A stretch of 13,887 nt of DNA from FLUQ01 sp031548325 (GTDB lineage: Bacteria > Desulfobacterota > Desulfovibrionia > Desulfovibrionales > Desulfovibrionaceae). Below the pieces are notes generated by a model. That model was not told the origin of the DNA. It worked only from the letters and a program-made list of their open reading frames with translations, and made no database searches. A program made the translations under genes and the position numbers. The stretch spans positions 1-13,887 of the forward strand of contig JAVBRE010000009.1 of assembly GCA_031548325.1 (NCBI GenBank), written 5' to 3'. Below, piece by piece: positions 6,580-13,887 of this stretch (position 1 is the first letter of the stretch; each line of letters starts with the position of its first letter).

Positions 6580-7556
6580 GCTGCAACTTCGCGCCCGACT
6601 TGGGGAAACAGGATTTTTACGCCTTTCTTTTCCAGGATGGAACGGGAAGCCAACAGTTCCCGCGCCGCGACCCTGTCGACGACGTAGTGGAGATTGCCGC
6701 CTTTCGCGGAGTAGATCTGGCCGTACGAGATAGGCACTTCCGGCGTCGGTTCGTTGAGCAGTGATCGGGCGACCGATTCGACCTTGCGTTCGCCGTTGGC
6801 CAAAAGGACGACGGTTTCCGCCTGATAAACCAGCTCGGCCCCCATGCTGACGGCGTAACAGGGGCTTTCCTTTACTGAAGCAAAGTGCCCGTCGGCCACG
6901 GCGTTGGCCACCGTGTTGCTGTCGAGTTTGACCAACATCACCCTGCTCTTTTTGAACGGGATGCCCGACTCATGAAAAGCCACATGGCCGCGACCGCCAA
7001 CGCCGATGATCTGCAGGTCGATTCCGCCTGCCCGTTTGATTTTTCGCGCATACCCTTCGAGAATTTCTTTGCGAATCCAGGCCAGATAGGACGATGCCGG
7101 CGCAGCCTTGATGACGATCGAGCGGCCGCCGTCCGCGCCTTCCTCGTTCCAGTCTTCCGGATGCGTCGCGAGCTCCTTGATCAACTGCGACTGGTCAATC
7201 AAAGTCCCGTACGGAACGCTGGCTTCGATGAATTTGCGATCAAGGCGGCTGAAAAGATGCTCGATCATGAAGCTGCAATAGCTTTCACGGTGCAGGACAC
7301 GCTGCTGCGCATTCTCACCCGGCAGGCCGACGTACTCGTCGAGGTTGAAACTGCGAATGCGACGGCTGTCCAGTTCACCGGAGTTGGCCGCCCGGGCCAG
7401 ATGCCGGTAAAGGCCGATTGGCGAATTCCCGGTGGCCAGCCCCAAAACCATTTCACTTTTCCGCTTCAGGGTCCGGACAACGCATGCCTTGACGATATCC
7501 GCGCCGACCTTGCTCATGTGTTCGAAATCGTCCGTGACGCATACCGTGATCGACAT
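6576..7556 (-). CDS. NagB/RpiA-fold sugar-phosphate isomerase, glucosamine-6-phosphate deaminase family
   Basis: The ATG at 7554-7556 is preceded by AAAGGA seven bases upstream, giving 326 residues; the frame is open further upstream but lacks a coherent product there. Family landmarks are LGLATGNSPIGLYRHL (38-53, phosphate loop), SFNLDEYVGL (69-78, with the catalytic-type Asp73) and IGVGGRGHVAFHESG. The last corresponds to the E. coli NagB stretch GVGNDGHIAFNEP: His and Glu are kept, but the residue at the Asp141 position is Arg. NagB converts glucosamine-6-phosphate to fructose-6-phosphate and ammonia. The Arg, and a length about 60 residues greater than the 266-aa E. coli enzyme (extra segment around 115-150), suggest a divergent member with a different substrate or altered catalysis. 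It lies in an operon with a beta-helix protein and a nucleotidyltransferase, pointing to amino-sugar or sugar-nucleotide metabolism. Confidence 0.8.
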   Translation of the reverse strand: MSITVCVTDDFEHMSKVGADIVKACVVRTLKRKSEMVLGLATGNSPIGLYRHLARAANSGELDSRRIRSFNLDEYVGLPGENAQQRVLHRESYCSFMIEHLFSRLDRKFIEASVPYGTLIDQSQLIKELATHPEDWNEEGADGGRSIVIKAAPASSYLAWIRKEILEGYARKIKRAGGIDLQIIGVGGRGHVAFHESGIPFKKSRVMLVKLDSNTVANAVADGHFASVKESPCYAVSMGAELVYQAETVVLLANGERKVESVARSLLNEPTPEVPISYGQIYSAKGGNLHYVVDRVAARELLASRSILEKKGVKILFPQVGREVAA

Positions 7557-7602
7557 GGTGTATCCTTTTATGTGTGAGCGGAAAAAGGGCCGGACCTTTT
7601 CC

Positions 7603-8838
7603 TCAGCGGACCAATTGCAACGCGGGCGCCTGCGATGCCAGAAGCTGGAAGGTGTCGCCGACGACCTGATCAAGCCACCGTGTTCCTTCCCGTGCTGTTT
7701 CTTCCGGAAGATTCTGCACGGTAAAAATATATCCCTCGCCCTTCCGGCGGCTCTTTTGCAGCCCCGCCAAAAACAGGTCTTGCTGCCGGGAACCGGTTCG
7801 GCGGATCGCGCCGTCGGCCAAAAGATCCCGTATCCCGGCGGCGTTCTCAGCCAGCTCACGCCGCCCCGGTTCGCCAGAAAGGGCGTTCGGAGAGGCCGTA
7901 AGCTTATTCGCCATTTCTTCCAGCCGCTTGCAACGCTCCTTTGTCGCCATCGCCAGTTTTTCAAGAGCGCCCTGAAAGATGAGGTCGCCGAACTCCTGTT
8001 CCTGAAAAAAGGGTTGACGAACATGGACATACCACTGCTCGAGCGCCGCCAGATTGGCAAGGTAGATGAAGTTGTTGCGAATGATGCGGGCAAGGCCGAA
8101 ATACACCCTCGGCAAAAACTTGGCCGTTCTGCCGGACACTGCTTTAGCGAAAATCAGCTGGCCGTCGGCAGGAGCATCCTTGCGCAGGATGCTCCCCGCG
8201 GCGACCACATTGCCGAACCCCATCAGCAGCGGCCCGACCATGCCGCCCTGGCCGCCGAGAAAAATCGGCGTCTGGTTAAGCTACACGCCGCGCGGCACGT
8301 CGCCCAGCAACGAAGCCGTGGTTTTGGCGGCAGCGGGCGTGAAAGTGAAATGAATCTAAGAGCTGCCCACTGCGCTGTGGTTCTTTCGGCTGGTTCCGCC
8401 GGACATCAGGCAGTCGCAAAAATTGACCAGGCTGCCCAGGGTGACAAAAGGAAAAAGGATCGTCTGCTTAAGTCCGACACAGTGCGCTCCGCCCGCTTCC
8501 TCTTCAAGGATGCAGGCTTCCCTGACCTGCGCCCCCAGACCAAGGTTCGCTTGCCCAAGAAAAACCGACTTGCAGAAGTATCCCCCTTTGAGCTCAACGC
8601 GAGGACCGATCTGGCAGTCTTCGATGGTGGCGGGACCTTCGCGGCCGATCTGCGCGCCGGCCGAAATGACCGTTTTGTCGCCATCTATCCGGCAGCCCGG
8701 ATAAATCTTGACGCCGTCGCCCGAAATCCGGTCAATATCGACTTCGTCGCCGATATCAACGCTCAGGGGATTGCAAAAGGTCACGCCTTTGTCGATCAGG
8801 CGTCTTATCTTGTCTCTCAGCGCAAGTCTCAGTTCCAC
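7603..8838 (-). pseudogene. Left-handed beta-helix (GlmU-C-terminus-like) protein gene with two in-frame TAG codons
   Basis: Reading from GTG at 8836-8838 (preceded by GGAG eight bases upstream), one frame runs 411 codons to TGA at 7603, broken only by TAG at 8356-8358 (codon 161) and 8281-8283 (codon 186). There is no frameshift. Residues about 25-160 are hexapeptide-like repeats (VDIGDEVDIDRISGDGV, YPGCRIDGDKTVI, CQIGPRVELKGG), continuing with LKQTILFPFVTLGSL and GGTSRKNHSAVGSS, then amber, IHFTFTP through LLGDVPRGV, amber, LNQTPIFLGGQGGMVGP. The last ~200 residues are helical. Related proteins are annotated as UDP-GlcNAc pyrophosphorylase-like, although no N-terminal transferase domain is present. 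An annotator would see two ORFs: 8356-8895 (extended upstream to an ATG) and 7603-8241 (ATG after the second TAG). If TAG terminates, only the N-terminal helix is made. Promoter, frame and downstream operon are all intact, so decay is recent or TAG is read through. Confidence 0.7.
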
Positions 8839-8866
8839 ATTTACCGCTCCGTATAAAGATGCGGAA

Positions 8867-8895
8867 AAATTAATTTGCCGCAGTCCGGGTGTCAA
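8867..8895 (-). promoter_or_regulatory. Sigma70 promoter of the beta-helix / NagB-like / nucleotidyltransferase operon
   Basis: On the minus strand a perfect TTGACA (8890-8895) is followed after 17 bp by TAATTT (8867-8872). The expected start lies at about 8860, giving a short leader of some 20 nt before the GTG at 8838. This near-consensus promoter also argues for the GTG start over the upstream ATG at 8895, which lies inside the -35 box. Confidence 0.7.
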
Positions 8896-8941
8896 CGAAA
8901 AACTGCAAACCTTTAATATATAAACTTCCTTTCCCTATTTG

Positions 8942-9015
8942 TTATCAGCGATAAGCCCCGGCAACCCAACAGGGTGCCATCCCGCCCAAGAAGAACCGCA
9001 AAGTCCAACGGGGGC
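8942..9015 (+). promoter_or_regulatory. Structured leader segment upstream of leuS (possible cis-regulatory RNA)
   Basis: Three nested or adjacent pairings are visible: TTATC/GATAA (8942-8946 with 8950-8954), an enclosing GCCCC/GGGGC stem (8955-8959 with 9011-9015), and inside it GGCA-A-CCC, loop AACA, GGGTGCC (8960-8978), with one bulged A. The inner arm looks like the GGCAACC...GGTGCC arm of SAM-class riboswitches, but their other core elements are missing, so no class is assigned. The strand is assumed from the downstream leuS gene. Confidence 0.35.
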
Positions 9016-9075
9016 TGCGACTCGGAAGAAGAATGTTTTTGTTTTCATGACGGCCGCTCCCGCCTGACGATCATC

Positions 9076-9112
9076 ACGGCAAACCGGGCCGCAGCCCCTT
9101 GCCGTTTGCCGT
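9076..9112 (+). promoter_or_regulatory. Hairpin in the leuS leader
   Basis: ACGGCAAAC (9076-9084) pairs perfectly with GTTTGCCGT (9104-9112). A second small stem, GGGC/GCCC (9086-9089 with 9094-9097), lies in the loop. It stands 54 bp before the leuS start and no T-run follows, so it is not an ordinary terminator. A tiny ORF with an ATG at 9033 (MFLFS) precedes it; with one Leu codon it is weak as an attenuation peptide. Confidence 0.35.
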
Positions 9113-9166
9113 CAAAACACGTAAGTTGCAGCGTTCAGCATTTCAATTCGCAAGGACCGCACAGGC

Positions 9167-11665
9167 ATGAAATACGATCCGCAAGTCATTGAAACCAAAT
9201 GGCAAAAAATCTGGGCCGACGCCAATTCCTTTCGCTGCGACATCGGCAACGACAAGCCCAAGTATTATTGTCTCGAAATGTTTCCCTATCCTTCGGGCAA
9301 CATCCATATGGGACATGTGCGCAACTATTCCATCGGCGACGTGGTGGCGCGCTTCAAACGCATGCAGGGCTATAACGTGCTGCACCCCATGGGCTGGGAC
9401 GCCTTCGGCCTGCCCGCCGAAAATGCGGCCATCAAAAACAACACCCACCCGGCCAAGTGGACTTACGCCAATATCGAAAACATGAAGGCCCAGCTCAAAC
9501 GTCTGGGTTACTCCTATGACTGGGACCGCGAACTAGCTACCTGCGACCCGTCCTATTATCGCTGGGAACAGCTGTTCTTTCTGCGCTTTTATGAAAAGGG
9601 CCTGATCTATCGCAAAAAGGCCCCCCAGAACTGGTGCCCCGACTGCCGCACGGTTCTCGCCAACGAACAGGTCATTGAAGGCCTGTGCTGGCGTTGCGAC
9701 TCTCCCGTGGTGCAAAAAGACCTTACCCAGTGGTTCGTGCGCATCACGGCCTATGCCGAAGAACTGCTGGCGGATCTGGAAAAGCTGGAGGGCGGCTGGC
9801 CCGACCGGGTCCTGACCATGCAGCGCAACTGGATCGGCAAGTCCATCGGCGCGGAAATCCAGTTTCCCCTCGAAAATTCCGATGAGCGCATCACCGTGTT
9901 CAGCACCCGGCAGGATACGGTTTTCGGCGCGACCTTCATGAGCCTGGCCCCGGAACATCCCCTGGTGGAAAAACTCAGCGCGGGCACGCCGCAGGAACAG
10001 GCCGTGCGCGATTTCACGGCCCGGACCCGGGCCATGGACAACACCGCCCGCACAGCGGACACCATAGAAAAGGAAGGTGTGTTCACCGGCGCTTACTGCA
10101 TCAACCCCTTCACCAAGGCCCGCATACCCGTCTGGACAGCCAACTTCGTATTGGCCGGCTACGGCACCGGCGCGGTCATGGCTGTTCCCGCCCACGATCA
10201 GCGCGACTTCGAGTTCGCGCAGAAATACAACCTGCCCGTGCAGGTGGTCATCCAGCCCGAAGGCCAGACCCTGACCCTGGACGACATGCGCAAAAGCGGC
10301 GAAGCCTACACCGGCGAAGGCGTCATGGTCGCTTCCGGCGAATTTTCCGGTCTGCAGAGCGAAGAAGGCAAACTGCGCATCGCCGACTGGCTGGAAAAGA
10401 ACAACCTGGGCAAGCGCACCGTCAACTGGCGCCTGCGCGACTGGAACATCTCGCGCCAGCGGTACTGGGGCGCGCCCATTCCCATGGTCTATTGCGACGC
10501 CTGCGGCCTGACGCCGGAAAAAGAAGAAAATCTGCCCGTCATTCTGCCGCTGGACATCAAAACCCACGCCGACGGGCGTTCTCCCCTGCCGGACAGTCCG
10601 GAATTTTACGCCTGCGCCTGCCCCCGATGCGGCGGAACCGCGCGGCGCGAAACCGACACCATGGACACCTTTGTGGAATCGTCCTGGTACTTCGCCCGCT
10701 ACACCGCCGCGCGCAACGACAAGAAAGCTTTTTCCAAAGAGGCGCTGGCCCACTGGCTGCCGGTAGACCAATACATCGGCGGAGTGGAACACGCCATTTT
10801 GCACCTTTTGTACTCGCGCTTTTTCGTCAAGGCCTTGCGCGACTGCAGCTTTCTGGATCTGGCCGAGCCCTTCGCCAATCTGCTGACCCAGGGCATGGTG
10901 CTCATGGACGGTTCCAAGATGTCCAAATCCAAGGGCAACACCGTGGACCCGACCGAAATGATCGCCCGGTACGGGGCCGACACGGTGCGCTTGTTTTGCC
11001 TGTTCGCGGCCCCGCCTGAACGCGACTTCGACTGGACGGAATCGGGCATTGAAGGGGCCAGCCGTTTCGTGGGCCGCATCTGGCGCCTTTGCGAAGAATT
11101 GCAGGGCAAACTGCCGCCTTCCCGCGCCTGCTCCGCAACGGCCCGGGACGCTGCGACCCCGCTCGCCCGCGAAGTCCGGCTGAAAGAACACGCCACAATA
11201 AAAAAAGCCGGCAACGACATAGCCCAGCGTTTTCAGTTCAACACCGCCATCGCCGCGGTTATGGAACTGGTCAACGCCCTGTATCTGGCCAAAGATGAAT
11301 TGCTGCAGACCGAGGGCGGCAGAAAAACCCTTTCTTCGGCCCTGGCCACGGCCGTGACCCTGCTGTCGCCGGTTATTCCTCACATCTGCGAGGAATTGTG
11401 GCAGCTTTCCGGCATGACCGCACGTCTTATCGACGAACCCTGGCCCACGCACCTGGAAGAAGCCCTGGCTCGCGACGAAATCACCATCGTCGTGCAGATC
11501 AACGGCAAGCTGCGCGGCAAAATCCTCATCGCCAGCGACGCGGACAAATCCGCCGTGGAAAAGGCAGCTCTGAAAGAATCCAATGTTCTCAAACATCTGG
11601 AAGGTCTCACCGTGCGCAAGGTGCTGGTCGTTCCGGGCAAGCTCGTCAACGTCGTGGCGAATTAA
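9167..11665 (+). CDS. leuS: Leucyl-tRNA synthetase
   Basis: The 832-residue class I synthetase charges tRNA-Leu with leucine in the cytoplasm. Landmarks are PYPSGNIHMGHVRNY with the HIGH-type motif HMGH (47-50), a zinc-type pair CPDC (from Cys157) and CWRC, and CP1 editing-domain motifs (FSTRQDTVFGATF and AVPAHDQRDFEFA, with the conserved editing Asp). The tryptophan-rich catalytic return is WRLRDWNISRQRYWG, and MDGSKMSKSKGN holds KMSKS at 584-588. The helical anticodon-binding domain and the C-terminal domain (IVVQINGKLRGKI) complete it. The length is close to the bacterial norm of about 860. The start has AAGGA about ten bases upstream. All editing and catalytic motifs look intact. It heads the block leuS-lptE-holA. 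The antisense ORF of similar length is a composition shadow. Confidence 0.98.
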   Translation: MKYDPQVIETKWQKIWADANSFRCDIGNDKPKYYCLEMFPYPSGNIHMGHVRNYSIGDVVARFKRMQGYNVLHPMGWDAFGLPAENAAIKNNTHPAKWTYANIENMKAQLKRLGYSYDWDRELATCDPSYYRWEQLFFLRFYEKGLIYRKKAPQNWCPDCRTVLANEQVIEGLCWRCDSPVVQKDLTQWFVRITAYAEELLADLEKLEGGWPDRVLTMQRNWIGKSIGAEIQFPLENSDERITVFSTRQDTVFGATFMSLAPEHPLVEKLSAGTPQEQAVRDFTARTRAMDNTARTADTIEKEGVFTGAYCINPFTKARIPVWTANFVLAGYGTGAVMAVPAHDQRDFEFAQKYNLPVQVVIQPEGQTLTLDDMRKSGEAYTGEGVMVASGEFSGLQSEEGKLRIADWLEKNNLGKRTVNWRLRDWNISRQRYWGAPIPMVYCDACGLTPEKEENLPVILPLDIKTHADGRSPLPDSPEFYACACPRCGGTARRETDTMDTFVESSWYFARYTAARNDKKAFSKEALAHWLPVDQYIGGVEHAILHLLYSRFFVKALRDCSFLDLAEPFANLLTQGMVLMDGSKMSKSKGNTVDPTEMIARYGADTVRLFCLFAAPPERDFDWTESGIEGASRFVGRIWRLCEELQGKLPPSRACSATARDAATPLAREVRLKEHATIKKAGNDIAQRFQFNTAIAAVMELVNALYLAKDELLQTEGGRKTLSSALATAVTLLSPVIPHICEELWQLSGMTARLIDEPWPTHLEEALARDEITIVVQINGKLRGKILIASDADKSAVEKAALKESNVLKHLEGLTVRKVLVVPGKLVNVVAN

Positions 11666-11675
11666 GGACACCTTT

Positions 11676-12212
11676 ATGCATTTACGGGCGCGTCATAAGG
11701 GTCTTTCGCTGCTTTTGGCCGGGCTGTTCGCTCTGGCGGCCCTCGGCGGCTGCGGCTATCACTTCGGCGCGGACATGCCCACCGTTCTGCAACAAAACGG
11801 CACATCCGCCGGCGGCAGCCTGCCCACCTTGAAAATCAAGGACGTGGACAACCCCACCATGTACCCCTGGCTGACCTACAGCCTGCGCAACCGCCTGCGT
11901 GACGAACTTGCCGCGCGGCAAGTGGCCAGATGGGTGGACTCGGGCAAAGCCGACTTTGAAATAAGCCTCAAGGTGCAATCCTTTACCTACCGCACCTGGA
12001 TGCGTGACGACAACGACGTCACAACGCTGTATGCCGCCAACATGATCCTGGAAGGCATCGTTTATCGCGGCGACACCAATGCGCTGCTCTGGCGGTCGGG
12101 CAACATCGCTTACTACCAGACCTACGAAACCATGCAGGAAAGGATCGCGGGCGAAGATCTGGTGGTCAACCTCGTCAGACAGCTTGTGGACAGGATGCGG
12201 AACAATTTTTAA
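11676..12212 (+). CDS. lptE: LptE-like LPS-assembly outer-membrane lipoprotein
   Basis: The 178-residue protein starts with a lipoprotein signal: basic MHLRARHK, hydrophobic LSLLLAGLFALAAL, and lipobox LGGC. Lipidation would be on the Cys about 26 residues in, immediately followed by GYHF, the hallmark start of mature LptE. The remainder mixes beta strands and helices (MYPWLTYSLRNRLRDEL, DFEISLKVQSFTYR, LLWRSGNIAYYQTYETM) like the DUF-type LptE of deltaproteobacteria. LptE plugs the LptD barrel and helps insert LPS into the outer membrane. The ATG at 11676 is preceded by AAGGA; earlier in-frame starts lie within leuS. The gap to leuS is 10 bp, and the order leuS-lptE-holA equals that of E. 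coli. Sequence similarity in this family is low, so the name relies partly on context. Confidence 0.78.
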   Translation: MHLRARHKGLSLLLAGLFALAALGGCGYHFGADMPTVLQQNGTSAGGSLPTLKIKDVDNPTMYPWLTYSLRNRLRDELAARQVARWVDSGKADFEISLKVQSFTYRTWMRDDNDVTTLYAANMILEGIVYRGDTNALLWRSGNIAYYQTYETMQERIAGEDLVVNLVRQLVDRMRNNF

Positions 12213-12220
12213 TTCTTGGA

Positions 12221-12241
12221 GCAATTTCACTTTGAAATTGC
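12221..12241. repeat. Perfect palindrome after lptE
   Basis: GCAATTTCA (12221-12229) and TGAAATTGC (12233-12241) form a 9-bp perfect inverted repeat around a 3-nt spacer, 9 bp past the lptE stop. A related partial copy, GAATTTCACTCT, follows at about 12290, with a small hairpin CACTCT/AGAGTG beside it. It lacks a T-tract, so it may be an operator or an mRNA 3'-end hairpin rather than a terminator. Confidence 0.45.
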
Positions 12242-12341
12242 CCGGCAGACACGAAGCGTCCGCCCGCTTGCCTGTCGTTCAATTTGCAGAATTTCACTCT
12301 GCTCTGTGAGAGTGATGGCGTGCTTGGCTGGTCTCGAATTA

Positions 12342-12347
12342 TATAAT
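12342..12347 (+). promoter_or_regulatory. Candidate -10 box of a holA promoter
   Basis: A perfect TATAAT lies 28 bp before the holA ATG, in a 163-bp spacer that is AT-richer than its surroundings. No convincing -35 hexamer is found at 16-18 bp (GTGCTT is the best, at 16 bp). holA-radC may therefore have a promoter separate from leuS-lptE. Confidence 0.4.
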
Positions 12348-12375
12348 CTCAAAGTTAAAATTCCAGGTAATTCGC

Positions 12376-13359
12376 ATGCAGCGTCCGGGATTTTGCGTTT
12401 ACCTCTGCCCTGACAGGCGCCTGATCCGCGCGCAGGTGGAAAAGACCCTGGCGGACCATGCGGCCGAATCTTCGGCCTGGGAACGCCACGCCTACTGGGG
12501 AGATGACCCCCTGCCCCCCGCTTTTTGGGAAAATCTGACCGTGCAGGGACTGTTCAATACGCCCAAATCTCTGATCATACATAACGCCCAGAACATTTTG
12601 GCGGAAACCTGGAAACGAATTTCCAGCGCCCTCAGCGCTCCGCTGGGCGACGTCTGGCCTTTTTTCTGTCTGCAGGTCGATTTTGAACGAGGCCAGCCCA
12701 AAATTCCCGCCCATATCGCCAAACTGCAATGTCTGGTCTTTGCGGAAAAAAAAGGCTGGATCTGGTCTTCTCCCGGCCTGGACGCGCGATCTCGCGGCCT
12801 TTTCGTGCAAAACGAGGCGAGGCGCCTGAATCTGACCTTGCGTCCCGGCGCGCTGGAAGCTGTCTGCGCCAGACTGCCTTTTGACGCCGCCGTCATCAGC
12901 CAGGAAATGAAAAAAATTGCCCTGGCCGCGCCCAAGGACGGGGCAGTCACGCCTGAGCTGGCGAAAATTCTGGAATACGAACCGGAACCGGACATCTTCA
13001 GCCTTATTCGCACCCTGCAACAGGGCAATGCCGCCGCCGTATGGCGGCAGACGCTGGCATGCGCAAGCGGTTCGGACAATATGACTTTCGCCTTTCTCTC
13101 TACGCTCATCCGCGAAGCGCGCCTGATGTGGCAACTGCTGGCCGGAGAGAGCGTGCGTCTGCCGCCCCAGGTCGTCGCCGCCAAGACGGCGCTGGCCCGT
13201 TCGCTGGGTTTTGCCGGCATTGCCCGGCTGTGGCACCTGGCCCTTGAGGCGGACAAAGGCATTAAAACCAACGAGCGCGGCGCGGACCAGGCCATGGAAA
13301 TCCTGATCGCGGAACTCTCCTTGCTTTTTCGTACAGCGCCTTCAACCGGACGGCGCTGA
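12376..13359 (+). CDS. holA: DNA polymerase III delta subunit (clamp loader)
   Basis: The 327-residue protein matches the HolA layout: an N-terminal AAA+-like domain without a Walker A loop (FCVYLCPDRRLIRAQVEKTL, then LTVQGLFNTPKSLIIHNAQNIL with the clamp-opening region), a middle lid domain (ISQEMKKIAL, PDIFSLIRTLQQGN), and a C-terminal collar domain (FLSTLIREARLMWQLL, LARSLGFAGI, ALEADKGIKTNERGADQAMEILI). Delta opens the beta sliding clamp during loading. The length is close to the usual ~340 residues. The ATG at 12376 has only a weak AGG upstream. The position after leuS and lptE supports the call, as E. coli has the same order. The antisense ORFs here are shadows. Confidence 0.82.
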   Translation: MQRPGFCVYLCPDRRLIRAQVEKTLADHAAESSAWERHAYWGDDPLPPAFWENLTVQGLFNTPKSLIIHNAQNILAETWKRISSALSAPLGDVWPFFCLQVDFERGQPKIPAHIAKLQCLVFAEKKGWIWSSPGLDARSRGLFVQNEARRLNLTLRPGALEAVCARLPFDAAVISQEMKKIALAAPKDGAVTPELAKILEYEPEPDIFSLIRTLQQGNAAAVWRQTLACASGSDNMTFAFLSTLIREARLMWQLLAGESVRLPPQVVAAKTALARSLGFAGIARLWHLALEADKGIKTNERGADQAMEILIAELSLLFRTAPSTGRR

Positions 13360-13383
13360 TTTCATCATTCAGGCGGCCCGCCC

Positions 13384-13887
13384 ATGAAAGAGCACACTCG
13401 GGGACACCGTCAACGCCTGCGCGCGCGCATGCTTGCCAACCCCTCGGCTCTCGCCGATTATGAAGCGCTCGAACTGCTGCTCGGCCATGTCATCCTGCGG
13501 CAGGACACCAAGCCTCTGGCCAAGGAACTGCTTGCCCGCTTCGGGTCCCTGCGTGGCGCGCTGGACGCGCGCCCCGCGGAGTTGACAGCCGTGCCCGGCT
13601 TCGGCCCTTCCCTGGCCGCCTACTGGACGCTGCTGCGCGAAGTGCTGGCCCGCTATGCCGAAGGCCCCGTGCGCAAACGCGAAGTTCTCGGATCTCCCCA
13701 GGTTGTCGCCATGATGGCTCGCCGGCGCCTGGCCGCATCACCCCACGAAGAAATCTGGATTGCCTACCTGGACAGCCAGAATCGCCTGCTGGCCTGGGAA
13801 CGCGCGAGCAAGGGCACTCCGGAAACAGCCCCTCTTTACCCCCGCGACATGTTGGAACGTACCCTTGCCTTAAAGGCGAGCGGTATT
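13384..13887 (+). CDS. radC: RadC-family JAB/MPN (DUF2466) protein, 3' end outside the window
   Basis: The frame from ATG 13384 is open to the window edge, giving 168 residues of a protein normally about 220-230 long. The N-terminus has HRQRLRARMLANP and YEALELLLGHVILRQDTKPLAKELL, then a helix-hairpin-helix (AVPGFGPSLAAYWTLLREV). The start of the JAB metalloprotease-like domain follows: EIWIAYLDSQNRLLAWE, GTPETAPLYPRDMLERTL. The sequence stops just before the expected HxHPSG metal motif. The opening DYEALELLLGHVILRQDTKPLAKEL differs somewhat from the usual SDAELLAILLRTG form, a variant seen in some deltaproteobacteria. RadC was once named for DNA repair, but its real function is unclear. It lies 24 bp behind holA and is probably co-transcribed. 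Confidence 0.85.
   Translation, partial: MKEHTRGHRQRLRARMLANPSALADYEALELLLGHVILRQDTKPLAKELLARFGSLRGALDARPAELTAVPGFGPSLAAYWTLLREVLARYAEGPVRKREVLGSPQVVAMMARRRLAASPHEEIWIAYLDSQNRLLAWERASKGTPETAPLYPRDMLERTLALKASGI

Noticed and set aside
8241..8358. Frameshift as the cause of the split beta-helix gene
   Set aside because: Codon-by-codon reading shows one continuous frame; only two TAG codons interrupt it.
7432..8856. A 474-codon open frame on the plus strand
   Set aside because: It is antisense to the beta-helix and NagB-like genes, which show clear family motifs; the product has no recognisable domain.
8356..8895. Beta-helix gene starting at the ATG at 8895
   Set aside because: That ATG lies within the -35 box of a near-consensus promoter and has no ribosome site; the GTG at 8838 is preceded by GGAG.
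8942..9030. SAM-I or SAM-IV riboswitch
   Set aside because: Only one arm (GGCAACC...GGTGCC) resembles the family. The conserved 5' core and kink-turn sequences are not found, and leuS is not a usual target.
9533..11671. A 712-codon open frame on the minus strand
   Set aside because: It lies entirely opposite leuS, whose motifs are complete. Its protein is Gly/Phe/His-biased, as expected of the reverse frame of a GC-rich gene.
1..13887. CRISPR array, rRNA genes, integrase or plasmid replication genes
   Set aside because: No regularly spaced repeats, rRNA sequence, tyrosine/serine recombinase or replication initiator motifs were seen on either strand.

Overview
The window looks like a chromosomal segment of a Desulfovibrionaceae-type bacterium (Desulfovibrio/Bilophila relatives). 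This is inferred from the GC-rich coding style and from the conserved block leuS, lptE-like, holA, radC on the right. No 16S or other marker gene is present, so the genus is not proven.

Region 1 (about 1-4890) is accessory DNA. It begins with the right end of a decayed IS3-family (IS407-like) element whose transposase has lost catalytic residues. A compact plus-strand operon follows: a Vsr-type mismatch endonuclease, a C5-cytosine DNA methyltransferase and a DUF4928-like protein that is probably the cognate restriction enzyme. The three genes overlap by 4 and 14 bp. A clearly AT-richer gene converges on them from the minus strand; it encodes an AIPR (abortive infection phage resistance) family protein with a nuclease-like N-terminus. 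The block ends exactly at the 3' side of a tRNA-Leu(UAA), beside a strong hairpin and a one-helical-turn direct repeat. This is the usual geometry of a genomic island inserted at a tRNA gene, and it reads as a small phage-defence island. No integrase is visible in the window.

Region 2 (about 4890-8900) is on the minus strand. The tRNA-Leu lies 7 bp behind the stop of an unrecognised 149-aa gene. Further upstream is a three-gene operon with a near-consensus sigma70 promoter at 8867-8895. Its genes are a left-handed beta-helix (hexapeptide repeat, GlmU-C-terminus-like) protein, a NagB-like glucosamine-6-phosphate deaminase/isomerase-family protein, and a winged-helix plus nucleotidyltransferase protein. 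The beta-helix gene is interrupted by two in-frame TAG codons with its reading frame otherwise intact. This is the most intriguing observation in the window: either a very young pseudogene or amber readthrough/recoding.

Region 3 (about 8900-13887) is core genome on the plus strand: a roughly 270-bp leader with several hairpins, then leuS, an LptE-like LPS-assembly lipoprotein, a 163-bp spacer with palindromes and a TATAAT box, holA (DNA polymerase III delta), and the 5' part of radC, cut by the window edge. The order leuS-lptE-holA is the same as in enterobacteria.
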